Position numbers and translations under genes: made by a program. Source: Gari tellinella (lineage: Eukaryota > Mollusca > Bivalvia > Cardiida > Psammobiidae). From it: a stretch of 64,000 nt of DNA. Below, one piece after another: positions 20,825 to 32,092 of the stretch. A model generated the notes under the pieces. It saw only the letters and a list, made by a program, of their open reading frames with translations, did no database searches and was not told the DNA's origin. The stretch spans positions 57,279,246 to 57,343,245 of the forward strand of contig OV277866.1 of the NCBI GenBank assembly GCA_922989275.2, in the 5' to 3' direction. Every line of letters starts with the position of its first letter. Position 1 is the stretch's first letter.

Positions 20825-21014
20825 CAGTGGAGAAAACGTTATTCCTTCCCGTTTAAACGCAAATGAAACACAAACGCAGCACACTAAAAATGAAGAACAT
20901 GATGACATTTTGACAATTCTAACTAATCTGATCTGGCTCCAAACTATTTGCAATTGAAATAAGCGTTTTAAGCGTAAACGCGTTTATTGGGAAAGAATAA
21001 GGTTTTCTCAACTG
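20825..21014 (-). repeat. Family A MITE lacking the left hairpin arm
   Basis: CAGTGGAGAAAACG left end, GTTTTCTCAACTG right end. After CAATTCTAACTAATC the sequence goes straight to TGATCTGGCTCCAAACTA, so the left arm and apex are deleted. Confidence 0.85.
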
Positions 21015-21049
21015 TAACAACACAACGCCATGTGAAAGGCTAGAGCACA

Positions 21050-21214
21050 CACAATCAGATGTTCTTTTCTGTTTTAAATTGAAAATTAAGCTCAAACGCA
21101 AAGCAATAAAGTGTAGAATATATACAACCGTTTTGGAAATATTGATGATTGGTCGAAAATTCATTTTTATTTTGGTGGCAAACAGTTTGGAGCCTGGTCA
21201 GACGCCGGGTTACA
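21050..21214 (-). repeat. Family A left half ending at the hairpin apex
   Basis: Left block and full left arm (CAGTTTGGAGCCTGGTCAGA) stop at GCCGGGTTAC, precisely the apex, and continue as an unrelated (AGAC)n run. Confidence 0.8.
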
Positions 21215-21705
21215 AAGACAGACAAACGGACAGACAGACCAAAACCAAGATGCATCGAACTCTGTCGTGCGTGGGTATACACACATGTGTGTGTATACAT
21301 TGTAATTTCGTGCATAAAACAAGTTATATGTACGTATTCCCGTTTGACAGAAAAAATTGGCAAACTAATTGATATCGATCCGTTTTCGATAGCTTCAATG
21401 TAGCTATACTTCATTACCAGACACATCTTTTGATGTACATCGGACTTGCCTTTTAGCATATCAGGTCCTTTGAGGTCGTATCAATTAGTTTTCGAGTCGC
21501 ACCTTTAGCATTCATTACCAGGCTATTCAGACGGCAATGGGGACGTATTGAAATTGAACAATGTTGCTATCTCCGCGGGGAGTCGACGGGCTAGAATCAG
21601 CATGTATTTTTAATATCCAATATTTTACACCACACACCATGAGATTCTATATTCTTTTATGTGAGACATATGCCACAGTACGTAGTTTTCAACTTGATAC
21701 ATGTA
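21215..21705. other. Non-coding stretch with a short (AGAC)n run
   Basis: ACAGACAAACGGACAGACAGA at 21218-21238. No gene or other repeat recognised; open frames here are short and run across the repeat edge. Confidence 0.5.
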
Positions 21706-21919
21706 AAGTAAAACCTCTCTAAAACGATCCCTAAATTGTCTTAATTATTAGGCGTATGCGACGGCTTACTGCTGAAAGCAAGGTGACAGTAAAACAGAAA
21801 GTTCCGTTAGGAACTTTCTGTTTTACTGGCACCTTACTTTAAGCTGTCATCTGTTTTTATACCATTAATCAACCTAAGTTTTATTACTGGACGTACGCTA
21901 TAATAGAGATGTTTTACTG
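21706..21919. mobile_element. Family H MITE
   Basis: AGTAAAACCTCTCTAAAACG at left and TATAATAGAGATGTTTTACT at right are inverted ends. The central hairpin (about 21776-21842) pairs AAAGCAAGGTGACAGTAAAA and CAGAAAGTTCC with GGAACTTTCTG and its complement. Ends resemble Tigger/pogo-type termini (inference). Confidence 0.78.
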
Positions 21920-21975
21920 TACAATACAGTGTACATTTAGCGACCACTGAATGAAGCAGCACGGCTATTTTGCAA

Positions 21976-22050
21976 ATAGTTGATTGCTCAATGCATGACT
22001 AAAGTAATGCCGAACGCTCCTACTGAAGCGTTCTGCACTACTTTAAGCCT
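21976..22050. repeat. Related hairpin, solo
   Basis: GACTAAAGTAATGCCGAACG, CTCCTACTGAAG, CGTTCTGCACTACTTTAAGC pair into an imperfect stem like those of families B and H. ACAGTAACCTCCATTTAG near 22120 may be a family H end. Confidence 0.6.
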
Positions 22051-22149
22051 TCATTAAACTGTCATATATTCTAAAGATTACATTATGTACAAGTATTACC
22101 CTTTAATAAGCTTGAGTGTACAGTAACCTCCATTTAGTACGACCAATCT

Positions 22150-23950
22150 TAATAAACTGATAAGTTATTATTCGTGTATCTGAATTGCAGTGACTTGAAG
22201 CAGAATAATAACTAAAGTATAAAGCCGCTGTATGATATTGTTGATTTACTTTTATCATTCTTTGAACGACAACATGCCTTGAACAACCAAAACAGTCATT
22301 CTCATTTGCAGTCTTAATTAAGCAGGGTGTTACTGGAGCAATAAAAATTCTAATATATCTTTCCCGGGTTACACGATTGCATCTTAACATTTCGAATGGA
22401 TAAATGGCTTTTGATATTTATAAGGAAGTAATCGTGTCTTTCAATTTGTGCCCCGGGCCATCAAATCGCAAGGGCCCGCCTGAATTAACATGAAAAAGCC
22501 CCAAATGGGATTGATGAAAATCATCGTATCCCTATACAACACGGTGACTATAAATAGCAACAAAAATCTATTTATAAGTTATCGTATGTCACTATCACAT
22601 AAAAAGGTTGTTTCGGCTACATAATGGCCCGTCAGTGTGTGATCTGCGTGTCGCATAATATAAACTTTATCCTATTAAATGGCAAAACATGGAATTTGCA
22701 ACAGTTTAGATCCAGATCAGTGCCGAAACAATTGGCGTCTGATCAGGATAAACAAAATTGAAACCATGCTAAAATACAGGTAAAAAGTTCATATAACTGA
22801 ATTTGTATTATTTTTGCCGACGATAATCTTGAAACAGACGATATTTCACATACAATTTATGATAAGGAGTAAACCAAACGTGGGATAGGGGAATGTAATT
22901 TAAAAATAATTTAAGTGGGAAAGGATGGGTGCGCTTGAACATGCGAAAGCTATTTGCTCGCTTGAATTAAGTTTACACTGTGCCAACCTTTCATCGAATA
23001 CGGAAATATATTGTACAAATCACTCTCGGTGGATCAGATGTTAGCGACTGTCGGTATTTTCAACTTAACCGGCTCCAGAAAAGAGGGGGGTAAACTGAAT
23101 AAATCCAACATCTTCTCCTTCATGTTATCACCAAATCCTATGGGGTAATACGTTATTAGAATAGTCTCAAAGAGTTTAATGCAGATATAGAAATTTCAGA
23201 TTTTGAAAAACAATGTACCACCGTTTTTGGATGCTTTTTGAAGGTGGCTTACATGTGGAACAATTCACTATAATTATGAAAATATTATACATGTATTATA
23301 TTATATTTACACCTCATAATCGTTGCATATATAAAATTTCCTTGGCTTCAGCGTGTGTAAGTATGAACTGGTTTGCAGTTAATAATCTTTTGAAACATTA
23401 CCATAGTAAATATTTTTACAATACATGATAATATTTAAAAGATTTTCCACCGATGACATTTCTTTTGTGGAGAATTAGACTAAGGGTTGGCAATATTTTT
23501 TTCAGTTGTTTGCAAGAATGCGTAGAGAATGATAGGTTTTAAAACAAAAATAAAAGACGATTGGTTCCAATCTTTGTTTCAAACAGTTTAACCTATTGCA
23601 ATAATAATGAAGTTTTTAGCATACACGCTTCTTGCATTTATAATAAAGATTTTAGCATACACGCGCTTATTGGATAATTATAACACCATCTCCCGCGTAG
23701 CTTACATGTAATTGGACCATCTATATATACATGTAGCGTGGCCAAATATTTGATACGTATACATATACATGTTAAATGTAGTAATAAGATAATGATAAAG
23801 CTACGATGTCACTCTCCTTTTCAACAAAAGTTGGGCACAAAACATACGAGGAAAAAACATTTCATCGAATAGCTAACACGAAGTGGGGCTTGACTATCAG
23901 CTATTAGATCATGTTCGTACCTGACAGATATATGAGAATTGTGGTCATAA
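22150..23950. other. Longest repeat-poor stretch
   Basis: No MITE ends or recognisable coding sequence. A decayed cassette hairpin lies at about 22700-22755 (AACAGTTTAGATCCAGATCA, GTGCCGAAACAATTGGCG, TCTGATCAGG) and a weak family A fragment at about 23575-23700 (GTTTCAAACAGTTT, TTTTTAGCATACACGC). Open frames up to 95 codons have no supporting features. Confidence 0.45.
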
Positions 23951-23952
23951 TC

Positions 23953-24140
23953 TACAGTCAAACTATAATAACACAAACTCGCTTATGTCAAACTCTCACA
24001 CAATTGTATTGTTTATATCTCAATAATACAAACTCATTGGAGCCGATCATACCCGTATTTCGAAGTTAAAACGTGGATTAGCCACGTTTTAATTTCGAAA
24101 TACGGGTATGTCCGACTTAATCGAGTTCGAATTATCTAGG
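23953..24140. mobile_element. Family E MITE
   Basis: The hairpin at 24049-24109 has arms ATACCCGTATTTCGAAG ... and complement with a single mismatch and a short loop (ATTAG). Left flank ACAGTCAAACTATAATAAC and right flank CGACTTAATCGAGTTCGAA carry the family's TCGAAC-type ends, though exact borders are uncertain. Confidence 0.72.
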
Positions 24141-24214
24141 CCCAGGTATGCATGTACTTGGAGAATAATAGTTTCCAATTGAGTCTAGTCTGGTTCTTTC
24201 AGTGTGCCGTGTGT

Positions 24215-24321
24215 AGGGTTACCCGGCGTCTGATATGGCTCATGTGTTCGCCTTTGAAATAATAGTTTTAGCGTAAGCGCGTTTACAATGTATATATGGA
24301 AAGAATAACGTCTCGCCACTG
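24215..24321 (-). repeat. Family A right half starting at the hairpin apex
   Basis: Begins GGGTTACCCGGCGTCTGATA, then the right block and end GTCTCGCCACTG before TA. The left half is absent; the breakpoint is the apex. Confidence 0.82.
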
Positions 24322-24479
24322 TATGTGTCTTTAGATAGATTGACTTGTGGATAAACATAGATTGTATTGTTAATTTGTTATTGAGCTATTTCCCTATTAA
24401 TGTCCCTGTGCTAAAACAAGAATGCCCTTGCAAGCGGATTGCCGCATCCTGATCAGACGCCCATTATACCCAATCAAAC

Positions 24480-24612
24480 ATTCCTCTTTTATCCTTTTAT
24501 CAGTTATTCATTCATCCAACCACCCATCCATCAATCCATTCATCTATCCACTTATCCTTCCGTCCATCTATTTACTCACAATCCGCCCATCTATCCATAC
24601 ATTAATTTCTTC
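24480..24612. repeat. Degenerate (ATCC)n repeat
   Basis: CATCCAACCACCCATCCATC-type run, similar to 1796-2135. It is the target of the family A copy that follows. Confidence 0.85.
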
Positions 24613-24625
24613 ATCCACCCCCATA

Positions 24626-24871
24626 CATGGAGACGACGTTTTTCTTTCCCGTTTAAACGCAAATGAAGCGAAAACGTAATGCACTAAAATGTAGAAAATG
24701 ACAACTTTTTAACATTTATAACCGTTTATCTTAATTTAAATGGCAAACAGTTTGGAGCCTGATCAGACGCCGTGTTACCCGGCGTCTGATCTGGCTCCAA
24801 ACTGTTTACAATGGTAATGAGAGGTTTAGCGTAAGTGCGTTTATTGGGAAAGAAAAACGTCTTCTCCTCTG
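24626..24871 (-). mobile_element. Family A MITE, older subfamily, full length
   Basis: 246 bp, left end CATGGAGACGACG, right end GTCTTCTCCTCTG, TA on both sides, hairpin apex CGTGTTACCCGG. Confidence 0.88.
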
Positions 24872-25464
24872 TATTACCCATACATACATACATACACCCC
24901 ATGTAGTATTTAATGTTAATATAAGATGTTTTCCTCTTCCATGCACCCCGTTGTTGGGTGTTTTTCTAAATAATACATTAATTTATATTTACCATGCCAG
25001 CCTTTATGCTATCACTATCCAATTACATAGCAAAATAAATTCAGCTTTTAGCTTGTTGATAGTACATACACTGCTGTTTTAATGTACTCTGCTTGGTCTG
25101 GTTTGCCGTTTTCTATCGTACACATGCGCAAAATGCCTTTATCCAACAGGACTTAAACATGGAAGCTTAAAGTAATGGAGAAAACTCTTTCAATATTTTC
25201 TGTAACATTGATTATACTCGCCATAATAAACAGTCTAAATGTGAAGAGTACACTTGTCATATGCAAACAGTAGCGACATGGATCAGAGGGACCCTGGGGG
25301 ACACTTTGGTCAGGAACTGTACTGTTTTTATCCTTTAAAGATAAATAATTATAATATAGAATCTACCCTATGTAGAAAAAAATGACTAGACTTATTAGAA
25401 AACGTTATTGTCCATTTGAAAGTTTATGGATGGGTGCATACAGCATGGAAAAAATGTATTACTG
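24872..25464. repeat. Unrecognised sequence with a family G hairpin
   Basis: At about 25250-25330: ACTTGTCATATGCAAACAG, GGATCAGAGGGACCCTGG, GGTCAGGAACTGTACTG is a decayed family G core. The rest shows no gene. Confidence 0.55.
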
Positions 25465-25707
25465 CAGTGGAGAAAACATTTTTTCCCAAAACCGCGTTAT
25501 CGCTAAAACTACTAGTTACATTGCAAACAGTTTGGAGCCAGATCAGACGCCGGATGACCCGGCGTCTGATCATGCTCCAAACTGTTCGTCCCTCAAACTA
25601 ACATGATTAGATGGAATTGTCAAAATGTCGTCATTTTCTACATTTTAGTGTTTTGCGTTTGAGTTTCGTTTGTGTTTAAACGGGAAAGAATAACGTTTTC
25701 TCCACTG
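25465..25707 (+). mobile_element. Family A MITE, older subfamily
   Basis: CAGTGGAGAAAACATTTTTT left end, GTTTTCTCCACTG right end, hairpin apex CCGGATGACCCGG with GATCATGCTCC right arm. Confidence 0.9.
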
Positions 25708-25919
25708 TAGGTGAGCGGAAGAAGTTCTAGGTTTCTTCCCTCCAAAGATTAATTACGTGAACCAGACCAGATACAAAATACACTCACCGTAAAAGTCAAC
25801 AACCACATTTGTTTTTATCAGCACTAATGCATTGGATATAATAACTCTCGCTGATAAGACGTATATGTAATGAAATCATCGTCTACAAACACTGGAGTCG
25901 GCTCGGGAGGGTGCATTTA

Positions 25920-26132
25920 CAATGAATAGGACGTATTTTTTTCATTTCCCAATAAACAATTATTTCCATTTCAAACAGTTTGGAGCCAGATCAGACGTCA
26001 TGTTTGCCAATTAAATTAACATGAACAGCCAGAATCATTAAACAGTTGTCAGTCGCTACATTTTATTGCAATGCTTTTACATGTATGTTTCTTTTGCGGT
26101 GAAACGGGAAGGAATAACGTCTTCTCTTATGT
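25920..26132 (+). repeat. Family A relic with hairpin collapsed
   Basis: TTTCCCAATAAAC, AACAGTTTGGAGCCAGATCA, GACGTCATGTTTGCC, right block and GTCTTCTCTTATG. Only the left arm survives. Confidence 0.75.
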
Positions 26133-26181
26133 GGTTGTCGGGGATTACACGAGCTCATATATGTCATTTCAGACTTACATT

Positions 26182-26538
26182 AACCCTTTGAACCCTAGTC
26201 CCGCATATAGGCGTCCTTTTCAAACAATGTACATGTGAATAGTACACTTGTCCTGTGCAAACAGTGAAGACCCAGATCAGAGGGCTCCGAAAGGAGCCCT
26301 CTGATCAGGGTCATCACTGTTTGTCATAATTCAAAACATTGACAAAAACAACCCATAAAAGTCAGAAATGGACTCGACTACAGTGGGTTACCCGGCGTCT
26401 GATCTGGCTTCAAACTGTTTGCACTGCAAATAATAGTTTTAGCGTAAACGCGTTTATTGGGAAAGAATAACAGATTCTCCACTGTATAATGGAAATTGGA
26501 ATTATCCATTTAAAGTTTCAGGGAGGAAAGAGTTAAAG
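26182..26538. mobile_element. Family G MITE with TTAA ends, hosting a half family A
   Basis: TTAACCCTTTGAACCCTAG at left and CAGGGAGGAAAGAGTTAA at right. Core hairpin 26257-26323: CAAACAGTGAAGACCC, GATCAGAGGGCTCC, GAAAG, then complement GGAGCCCTCTGATC, GGGTCATCACTGTTTG. Outer stem and GATCAGA match family A, while the segments between differ but still pair. Confidence 0.85.
26381..26484 (-). repeat. Family A half-element joined at the apex
   Basis: CAGTGG runs directly into GTTACCCGGCG: everything between the terminal bases and the apex is deleted. Right half and end AACAGATTCTCCACTG are young type, and TA flanks remain on both sides, so the deletion happened inside a complete copy or before insertion. 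Confidence 0.9.
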
Positions 26539-26694
26539 TAGTAGATCTGGTAGGTTGTTATGACAGCATTAACCATTGATAGCCTAATGTCATAGATCAT
26601 AGCACAACCAAACAAAATCCACTTTTTACGACCGCCCACAATAACACATTAAACATACAATGTACCTGATAAAAGTTACATTTTCCCTATGGAA

Positions 26695-27010
26695 ACACGT
26701 GTGGATCCTGATTAGAGGGCTACAGTGGATAATCTGTTATTCTTTCCCGTTTAAACGCAAACGTACGCAAACGCAAAGCACTAAAACGTAGAAAAGAACA
26801 ACTTTTGGACAATTCTGATAATTCTTGTTTATCTTGGTGGCAAACAGTTCGGAGCCTGATCAGACACCGGGTTACCCGGCGTCTGATCTGGCTCCAAACT
26901 GTCTGCACTGCAAATAATAGTTTTAGCGTAAACGCGTTTATTGGGAAAGAATAACAGATTCTCCACTGTACATGCGTCCTTTGATCAGAAACTGCACTGT
27001 TTGTCATTTG
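26695..27010. repeat. Family G hairpin split by a family A copy
   Basis: GTGTGGATCCTGATTAGAGG then GC precedes the insertion; CATGCGTCCTTTGATCAG, AAACTGCACTGTTTGTC follows it. Joined at TA they form the family G arm-loop-arm layout. Confidence 0.78.
26723..26968 (-). mobile_element. Family A MITE, full length, young, in a family G loop
   Basis: 246 bp (second TIR base block reads CAGTGGATAATCTG). TA duplications at 26721-26722 and 26969-26970. Confidence 0.95.
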
Positions 27011-27265
27011 GCAGCATTACATGTTTTAAACCTTCAACCAAAAATAGTAATAAAATCGACTTGACATAATCATAATATTCAGGGTTACATGTAATGATTT
27101 CATGTATTAAGATGCCACATGTCTTTCAAATATAATCCGGAACAGTATATCGTTCGGCCTTTCTATTTTCTGACCAAGAACATTTGTGAACAAAGGGTAT
27201 TAAGTCTCACATTGTCGCGGCTTTCCGTTTATGACTGCATTGGTTATATCCCTTAAATATTTACA

Positions 27266-27423
27266 GAATACGAGAAGACGCTATTCTTCCCAAGTAAGGA
27301 ACCCATACTGAAAAACCTTAAAACCATTGCAAACAGTTTGGAACCAGACCAGACGTCGAATAACTCAGGCTCCAAACTGTTTGTAATTGACATTGTGTTA
27401 GAGAATTAAGTATTCTTCACTAT
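27266..27423 (+). repeat. Family A relic
   Basis: GAGAAGACGCTATTCTTCCC, CAAACAGTTTGGAACCAGA, CGTCGAATAACTCAGGCTCC, TTCTTCACTATG. The right block is largely deleted. Confidence 0.7.
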
Positions 27424-27439
27424 GCACGTATGTTGGTTA

Positions 27440-27688
27440 CAGTTAGGGTGTTTTTTTCTTTCCCAAATAACGCTTTTAGACAACTCATTGCATACAGTTT
27501 GGAGATAATCAAACGCCGGGTGCCCCGGCGTCTATGTACCAAGCTCATAACCGTTTGTCACTCAAATTAAAAAGAAACGCTATACCTTTAAGAAAATTGT
27601 GATTTGCTACATTTATTTGCATTGCATTTGCGTTTTATTTGCGTTTTATTTGCGTTTAAACGGGAACGAGAAATAATCACGTCCAATG
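27440..27688 (+). repeat. Family A MITE, old copy
   Basis: CAGTTAGGGTG left end, ACGTCCAATG right end with TA. The hairpin has apex CGGGTGCCCCGG. The GCGTTTTATTT unit is duplicated in the right block. Confidence 0.78.
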
Positions 27689-27999
27689 TATCAGACAAAC
27701 ATTGAAGACCCATACATGTACACAATGTACCAAGCGCTGCGTTTTAAACACTGTCTGATATGGTTCTACATTGTTTGTTAATGGACACGGCATTTGCTTA
27801 TCTTGGCGTTTCTCAGATGAATACTGCTGTTTTGCCTTTCTTTATCTGGTCATCAGCGGATTTGGTAGGTAATACATATTCATAGTGTCATCTTACAGAT
27901 TTTATCCATACGAGACACCGTGTCGATCAATGTCTGATTAGGACCGCAATGCTTATGATACTGTACGTGGTTTGTGACGTAGCATAGAACATATAGTAA

Positions 28000-28364
28000 C
28001 AGTATAGAAGACGTTATTCTTTCCCAATAAACGCGTTTACGCTAAAACGTGTGTTTCCATTGCAAACAGTTTGGAGCCAGACCAGACGCCGGGTAACCCA
28101 GCGTCTGATCAGGCTCCAAACTCTTTGCCACTCAGACTATAACATGTTTAGTTAGAATGGTCAAAATATCATCATTTTCTATATTTTAGTGCGTTGCGTT
28201 TGCGTTTAAATGGTATAAATATTCAAATAGTAGATCTATAGTAAATGCAAACGTAATACAATAAAATAGGAAATTGTTACAGATTTTGTAATACGGTCAC
28301 AAGTCGCCGAGTTGTTTTAGCGCAAACACGTTTATTGGGAAAGGATAATGTCTTCTTTATTGTA
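28000..28364. repeat. Two fused family A pieces, plus then minus
   Basis: 28000-28212 is a plus copy (CAGTATAGAAGACG, intact hairpin, right block to GTTTAAATGG) without its right end. It runs straight into 28213-28364, a minus piece lacking the hairpin (GCAAACGTAATACAATAAAA, GCGCAAACACGTTTATTGGG, CTTCTTTATTG). Confidence 0.75.
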
Positions 28365-28847
28365 TAGAGGAAACTATAATTACATATGTATACATGTATA
28401 TGAGACCAACAAAATGTTGGTTCTTTTGTTGTTTTTTTCTTTTCAAAATGTCTTTTCCTACCTATTAAAGCGTTGCTTTAGCGTTTAGGTTTGTTAAATC
28501 GAGAAAGAATAAAGTATTCGATATTTGAAATTGTAAAAGCTGTATCCAGTATAGACCCTCTATTTCGACACTCAAAAACTACCTTGTACATGTATGTACA
28601 TGTTACATGTACTCATGCACCCTTGAAACGTAATATTCGATAATTAAGGTTCATTTTAACAATATAATGCAAAATGACAAACGATGCAGACATTAATCAG
28701 AGCACTACTTTGATCTGGGTCTACACTGTTCCATACAATGTACAATTATAAGAACTATTCAAATACATGTTTAACAGATACAATGTTTAATTATGACGAG
28801 TATACTCCTCGCGAGGCTTGAATGTGTTGAGGCAGAAGTTGCTAGTA
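28365..28847. repeat. Unrecognised sequence with a family G hairpin fragment
   Basis: At about 28680-28735 GATGCAGACATTAATCAGAG, CACTACTTTGATCTGG, GTCTACACTGTTC keep a family G outline. A family A right-end shadow is seen around 28440-28520. Confidence 0.5.
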
Positions 28848-28945
28848 CAGTGGAGAATCTGTTATTCTTTCCCAATAAACGCGTTTACGCTAAAACTATT
28901 ATTTGCAGTGCAAACAGTTTGGAGCCAGATCAGACGCCGGGTAAC
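28848..28945 (+). repeat. Family A left half ending at the apex
   Basis: Young-type left end, left block and left arm up to GACGCCGGGTAACC, then unrelated sequence. The break is within two bases of the palindrome centre. Confidence 0.88.
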
Positions 28946-29239
28946 CGACGGTTGAACTACCACAAAGGATTATTGGGTCGTGGTGTACTAACCGTATGTC
29001 ATAGGACAATATAAGATTAACATGTACACCTTAATGATTACTGAGCTGTAATCACTAATCAAACTTCTTAACTCCTAGCTTAACAGAACAGAACAGACGA
29101 AAATGCTTTATTCTTAATAGTTTGAACGAAAGTAAACACAATGTAATAAAATGGATGGAACGGTAAGATCTTGAGAAGTGTGATCAATTATCTAGATATG
29201 GATGGACACCCATTTGGAGCTTGATCAAACACATGGTTA

Positions 29240-29485
29240 CAGTGGAGAATCTGTTATTCTTTCCCAATAAACGCGTTTACGCTAAAACTATTATTTCCAG
29301 TGCAAACAGTTTGGAGCCAGATCAGACGCCGGGTAACCCGGCGTCTGATCAGGCTCCAAACTGTTTGCCACCAAGATAAACAAGAATGATCAGAATTGTC
29401 CAAAAGTTGTTCTTTTCTACGTTTTGGTGCTTTGCGTTTGCGTACGTTTGCGTTTAAACGGGAAAGAATAACAGATTCTCCACTG
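29240..29485 (+). mobile_element. Family A MITE, full length, young subfamily
   Basis: 246 bp, TA duplications, intact hairpin. ATGGTTAC before it and TAGC after it. Confidence 0.95.
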
Positions 29486-29734
29486 TAGCTTTTTGTCTTA
29501 GTTTCATCCTGCTCGAAGGTGCCATCTGTTTTAGCATCATTTTGTAAGGAAGCTGAAATTAGCAAATCAAAGGCGTACATGTAGTTACAGGCTGCGATCG
29601 GTCGTAAGAATTGGCCATTTCTTGTATACATGTACTTTCATTCCTGACATAATATTGTCGCCCAAGTATATACAGAGTCGCCTCTCTTTGTTCGGAAAGA
29701 AAACTGCGGCAAGACACTCAGAAATCTCGATAGA

Positions 29735-30087
29735 TACAAAGAAATTATTATTTCTCAATTTACGCGTTTGTACTGAAGCGATTATTTCAATTGCAAACAG
29801 CTTGGAGTCTGATCAGACACCGAGTAACACGGCGTCTGATCAGGCTCCAAATTGTTTGCCACTCAAATAAAAAAGTGACAATATTTTAAAAAAAGCTGTC
29901 ATTTTCGTAGAAAAGTACAATATTTGGACAATTCTGACAATTCATGTTTATCTTGGTGGCAAACAGTTTGGGGCCTGATCAGACGCCGGGTTACCCGGCG
30001 TCTGATCCGGCTCCAAATTGTTTGCAATGGAAATAATAGTTATAGCGTAAACGCGTTTATTGGGAAAGTATAACGTTTGCTCTACTG
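29735..30087. repeat. Head-to-head fusion of two family A pieces
   Basis: 29735-29908 is a plus piece without ends (TTTCTCAATTTACGCG, hairpin with CACCGAGTAACACGG). At 29909 it changes to a minus piece (TAGAAAAGTACAATATTTGG, full hairpin, right end GTTTGCTCTACTG). The join lies in the shared CTACATTTT/AAAATGTAG block. Confidence 0.75.
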
Positions 30088-30096
30088 TAGGTGATA

Positions 30097-30350
30097 CGAT
30101 GGAGAACATGTTACTATTTCCAATTTAAATGAAAAAGTGCAAACACAATGTAATAAATTGAAAAAAATAACAGGGTCTTCAAAAGGTGGACGATTCATTT
30201 TATCAAAGTGGCAAAGAGTTTACTCCGGGTGACCCGGCGTCTTTTCTGGCTCCAAACCGTTTGCAGTAGAAATAACAGTGTAAATTACAGTAGAAATAAC
30301 TGTTTAAGAACAAACGCGTTTAATGGGAAAGTATAACGTCTTCTCCACTG
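30097..30350 (-). repeat. Family A MITE, old copy
   Basis: CGATGGAGAACATG left end, GTCTTCTCCACTG right end. The left arm is mostly lost (GGCAAAGAGTTTA then CTCCGGGTGACCCGG); a TTACAGTAGAAATAAC unit is tandemly duplicated downstream. Confidence 0.8.
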
Positions 30351-30378
30351 TAACTGTATAAGTATGCAGCTAAGTGTA

Positions 30379-30623
30379 CAGTGGAGAATCTGTTATTCTT
30401 TCCCAATAAACGCGTTTACGCTAAAACTATTATTTGCAGTGCAAACAGTTTGGAGCCAGATCAGACGCCGGGTAACCGGCGTCTAATCAGGCTCCAAACT
30501 GTTTGCCACCGAGATAAACAAAAAATATCAGAATTGTCCAAAAGTTGTTCTTTTCTACGTTTTAGTGCTTTGCGTTTGCGTACGTTTGCGTTTAAACGGG
30601 AAAGAATAACAGATTATCCACTG
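30379..30623 (+). mobile_element. Family A MITE, full length, young subfamily
   Basis: 245 bp; apex lacks one C (GGGTAACCGGC) and the right arm has CTAATC. TA on both sides. Confidence 0.94.
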
Positions 30624-30814
30624 TATGTAAGTCAGACACGTAGAAAAGGATTTTCTAAGTTTCTATAGAGACGAAATTCTTTTTAAAACAAACGAATGAT
30701 AAGATAAGCGTCATCTTTTTGTTTAGACTGTATGAGCTTACTTATTTCATTCAAATGACAAATTGCGACGCAGTAGTTAAACCTTTATACACTCCATGGA
30801 AGCTTAATTTGCAT

Positions 30815-30885
30815 TTGCAATCAGTTGGGATCCAGATCAAATGCCAAAATCACTCGGCGTCTGACAAAGATTGAAACTACTTGAC
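30815..30885. repeat. Solo decayed hairpin cassette
   Basis: TTTGCAATCAGTTGGGATCC, AGATCAAATGCCAAAATCAC, TCGGCGTCTGACAAAG, GAAACTACTTGAC. No MITE ends nearby. Confidence 0.65.
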
Positions 30886-31015
30886 GCTCGTGTAGATAGT
30901 TTCAAATATCAAGAAAAAAAGTTGAACTTGGACACAAAAAAAAGTATTTGAAGAAAATATAATTTGTGGCTGACTAATGGCGTGCGATATGAAAGCAGGA
31001 CAATGGCGGGTGCTG

Positions 31016-31262
31016 CAGTGGAGAAAGAGCTCTTCTTTCCCAATAAACGCGCTTACGTTAAAACTATTATTTCCATTGCAAACAGCTTGGAGCCAGATCA
31101 GACGCCGGGTAACCTGGCGTCTAATCAGGCTCCAAACTGTTAGTCACTCAGATTGAAATAAATAGTCAGAATTCTCAAAAAGTTATATTTTCTACGTTTT
31201 ATTGTGATGCGTTTGCGTTTCGTTTTGCGTTTAAACGGGAAATAATAACGTTTTCTCCACTG
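31016..31262 (+). mobile_element. Family A MITE, older subfamily, full length
   Basis: CAGTGGAGAAAGAGC left end, GTTTTCTCCACTG right end, apex GGGTAACCTGG. Confidence 0.9.
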
Positions 31263-31307
31263 TACAAAAGCAGGATGATGACAGGTGATATGATACAATA
31301 TAGCGTA

Positions 31308-31553
31308 CAGTGGAGAATCTGTTATTCTTTCCCGTTTAAACGCAAACGTACGCAAACGCAAAGCACTAAAACGTTGAAAAGAACAACTTTTTAACAATTC
31401 TGATAATTCATGTTTATCTTGGTGGCAAACAGTTTGGAGCCTGATCAGACGCCGGGTTACCCGGCGTCTGATCTGGCTCCAAACTGTTTGCACTGCAAAT
31501 AATAGTTTTAGCGTAAACGCGTTTATTGGGAAAGAATAACAGATTCTCCACTG
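31308..31553 (-). mobile_element. Family A MITE, full length, young subfamily
   Basis: 246 bp, TA duplications, intact hairpin. Confidence 0.95.
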
Positions 31554-31775
31554 TAAGAATAAGGGTATGGGTATAGCAAGGGTTAAAATGCAACTAGTCA
31601 TCGCTTTTTACGGATAAGGCCAAATAGGGAAGAAAATATGTTCCCAAATATAACTCGTTTTTTAAGTCTATTCAATTGGTTGCATCAGTTGCCGGGAGAT
31701 AACGATCAGACAAGGTTTGGTAGGGCTGATTAGTTTATAAATAGGTGTATAAGGAAGTCCAGCTAATGCAATATA

Positions 31776-31915
31776 CATTGGAGAAGACGTTATTCTTTCC
31801 AAAAAACGTGTTTAAGCTTAAACGTTTATTACCATTTCAAACAGTTAGGGTAACCCGGCGTCTGACCAGGCTCCAAACCGTTTGCCATTCAGATTAAAAT
31901 GAACTGCTTAAGCTT
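31776..31915 (+). repeat. Family A relic, left arm deleted to apex
   Basis: CATTGGAGAAGACG left end, then CAAACAGTTAGGGTAACCCGG: the left arm between outer stem and apex is gone. Right part stops after CAGATTAAAATGAA. Confidence 0.8.
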
Positions 31916-31964
31916 TTTTTGATAAAGGTTATTAAATTTCCGCAAATCAGGTTCCAAATTACAA

Positions 31965-32065
31965 TATACATGTTTTGCAAAATGACAATCAGTGAAGACA
32001 CTGATCAGTGAGCTTCTTTATGAGCTCTCTGATCTGTGTATGCGCTGTTTGCAAACAATGAGCTT
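31965..32065. repeat. Family G hairpin
   Basis: ACAATCAGTGAAGACACTGA, TCAGTGAGCTTC, TTTATGAGCTCTCTGATCTG, TGTATGCGCTGTTTGC. The apex is of the GAGAGCTC type. Confidence 0.7.
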
Positions 32066-32092
32066 ACTCGTTCCTTACAAAGCGTGTACATA

